Shown: piece by piece, positions 5,536 through 6,082 of the stretch
Position numbering within the stretch: the stretch's first letter is position 1
How the letters are laid out: the number at the start of each line of letters is the position of its first letter
NCBI GenBank assembly: GCA_029258695.1
Contig: JARIBR010000049.1
Coordinates: 1-6,082, forward strand
Reading direction: 5' to 3'
Length of the DNA: 6,082 bases
From: Quadrisphaera sp.
Lineage (GTDB): Bacteria > Actinomycetota > Actinomycetes > Actinomycetales > Quadrisphaeraceae
Program-made: the position numbers and the translations under genes
The notes under the pieces: generated by a model
What the model saw: only the letters and a program-made list of their open reading frames with translations
Told to the model about the DNA's origin: nothing
Databases searched by the model: none

Positions 5536-5570
5536 CGGGCTGACGGGCTGACGGGCTGACGGGCTGACGG
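5531..5570 (+). repeat. Five tandem copies of an 8-bp unit over the hglS stop codon
   Basis: GCTGACGG is repeated five times without mismatch (5531, 5539, 5547, 5555, 5563), followed by a partial unit GCTGG. The stop codon TGA of hglS (5533-5535) is inside the first unit. Because 8 is not a multiple of 3, the TGA of successive units falls in all three plus-strand frames, so translation cannot pass the array in any frame. Confidence 0.95.
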
Positions 5571-5590
5571 GCTGGCTCGGCTGGAGGACG

Positions 5591-5675
5591 GACGCGAATC
5601 CTGCACCCTCGCCCGACACGCCGCCGGGAGAGCGCCCGGAGCGGCGTGTCGGCGGGACGATGCAGGATTCGTGTC
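5591..5675. terminator. 85-bp long inverted repeat between convergent genes
   Basis: The outer arms 5591-5605 (GACGCGAATCCTGCA) and 5661-5675 pair over 15 positions with one G-U. Inner arms GACACGCCGC (5615-5624) and GCGGCGTGTC (5641-5650) pair perfectly, with two more C-G pairs outward. The central loop can add a small CCGGG/CCCGG stem that competes for one base. A mismatched internal loop lies between outer and inner arms. It starts 55 bp after the hglS stop and can fold in transcripts from either strand, so a bidirectional terminator is likely. The AT-richer outer arms could also mark a dispersed palindromic element. Confidence 0.7.
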
Positions 5676-5678
5676 GCC

Positions 5679-5699
5679 GCCGGTCGCCGGTCGCCGGTC
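5679..5699. repeat. Three tandem copies of a 7-bp unit
   Basis: GCCGGTC occurs three times in a row (5679-5685, 5686-5692, 5693-5699). It lies between the long inverted repeat and the hairpin that follows the ALDH stop. It looks like a simple slippage repeat. Confidence 0.85.
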
Positions 5700-5704
5700 A
5701 GGCA

Positions 5705-5729
5705 GGGCGCCCGCCCGCCGCGGGCGCCC
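5705..5729 (-). terminator. Hairpin directly after the ALDH gene
   Basis: GGGCGCCCGC (5705-5714) and GCGGGCGCCC (5720-5729) form a perfect 10-bp GC stem with a five-base loop. On the minus strand the stem begins six bases after the ALDH stop codon. There is no T-run, but position and strength fit a high-GC terminator. Confidence 0.65.
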
Positions 5730-5735
5730 CCGCGC

Positions 5736-6082
5736 TCAGGCGAAGTCCACGCCCTGCGCCAGCGGCAGCTCGGTGGAGTAGTTCACCGTGTTGGTGGCCC
5801 GGCGCATGTAGGCGCGCCAGGAGTCCGAGCCGGACTCGCGCCCGCCCCCGGTGGCTTTCTCGCCGCCGAACGCCCCGCCGATCTCCGCGCCCGACGTGCC
5901 GATGTTGACGTTGACGATCCCGCAGTCCGAGCCCTCACCGGCCATGAACCGCTCGGCCTCGCGCTGGTCGAGCGTGAAGATCGCCGAGGACAGGCCCTGC
6001 GGGACGTCGTTGTGCAGGGCGATGGCCTCGTCGAGGTCGGAGTAGGTCATCACGTAGAGGATCGGCGCGAACGTCTCGCGCT
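5736..6082 (-). CDS. amaB: ALDH7-type alpha-aminoadipate semialdehyde / piperideine-6-carboxylate dehydrogenase, C-terminal part (runs off right edge)
   Basis: The last 115 or so residues are visible; the gene starts beyond 6082. The frame runs in from the edge as [20 protein letters not shown], then [56 protein letters not shown] and LPLAQGVDF to the stop. This is nearly identical in pattern to the C-terminus of the antiquitin (ALDH7A1)/AmaB group, distinct from other aldehyde dehydrogenases in [18 protein letters not shown] and [14 protein letters not shown]. The group oxidises alpha-aminoadipate semialdehyde (in equilibrium with piperideine-6-carboxylate) to 2-aminoadipate with NAD+. The catalytic Cys and general-base Glu lie upstream, outside the window. 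One change is seen: Gly where animal members have Pro in NVNIPTSG. It converges on hglS, whose substrate is 2-aminoadipate after transamination. Annotation as the whole-length enzyme assumes an intact upstream part. Confidence 0.88.
   Translation of the reverse strand, partial: RETFAPILYVMTYSDLDEAIALHNDVPQGLSSAIFTLDQREAERFMAGEGSDCGIVNVNIGTSGAEIGGAFGGEKATGGGRESGSDSWRAYMRRATNTVNYSTELPLAQGVDFA

Noticed and set aside
3973..5619. Minus-strand reading frame that extends the cyclodeaminase-like protein to 867 residues, antisense to hglS
   Set aside because: The upstream 549 residues are a Gly/Arg/His-rich shadow of hglS codons with no family pattern, while a strong ribosome site and the family N-terminus place the start at 3972.
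5628..5637. GAGAGCGCCC shared by the long inverted repeat, the 42-bp spacer (1928-1937) and the small membrane gene (938-947)
   Set aside because: A 10-mer of this composition recurs easily in such GC-rich DNA, and one copy is inside coding sequence, so common origin is not supported.

Overview
The window is very GC-rich, with G or C at almost every third codon position. It has TANNNT-type -10 boxes, GTG starts and short GC-rich intergenic spaces, which together indicate a high-GC actinobacterium. The DUF4214 protein and the ALDH7/HglS pair are compatible with a Micrococcales- or Kineosporiales-type genome, but the genus cannot be fixed from this window. I see no tRNA, rRNA, CRISPR array, transposase or phage gene.

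Layout from left to right. (1) Positions 1-668, minus strand, hold the membrane-spanning N-terminal part of a molybdopterin-dependent oxidoreductase that runs off the left edge. (2) A divergent spacer of 143 bp leads to a 48-codon single-helix membrane protein at 812-958 on the plus strand. (3) A 12-bp perfect palindrome and a probable leaderless promoter precede a divergent ProC-like pyrroline-5-carboxylate reductase homologue at 1054-1809. (4) The convergent spacer 1810-2073 is packed with repeats: a 17-bp tandem pair, then three copies of an 18-bp palindrome at a strict 42-bp period, the last merging into a larger stem-loop. (5) A secreted protein made of four DUF4214-like repeats lies at 2074-2841 on the minus strand. 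(6) An ornithine cyclodeaminase/mu-crystallin family enzyme at 3016-3972 on the minus strand is divergent from (7) a 479-residue HglS-type 2-oxoadipate dioxygenase/decarboxylase (DUF1338/YdcJ) at 4096-5535. The 123-bp space between them carries a 9-4-9 inverted repeat. (8) The convergent spacer 5536-5735 holds an 8-bp tandem repeat that covers the hglS stop codon, an 85-bp imperfect inverted repeat and a 10-bp-stem hairpin. (9) Positions 5736-6082, minus strand, hold the C-terminal end of an ALDH7-type (antiquitin/AmaB) aldehyde dehydrogenase that runs off the right edge.

How the genes may work together: the ALDH7-type enzyme (alpha-aminoadipate semialdehyde / piperideine-6-carboxylate to 2-aminoadipate) and HglS (2-oxoadipate to D-2-hydroxyglutarate plus CO2) are two steps of one lysine-degradation route, joined by a transamination not seen here. 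The divergent cyclodeaminase-family gene shares its control region with hglS, so a cyclic-imine or lysine-derived substrate (pipecolate or piperideine-carboxylate chemistry) is a reasonable guess beside ornithine to proline. The ProC-like enzyme is related chemically but is separated from the others by the DUF4214 gene. The parts that look least ordinary are the palindrome array at 1904-2034 and the two structured convergent spacers.
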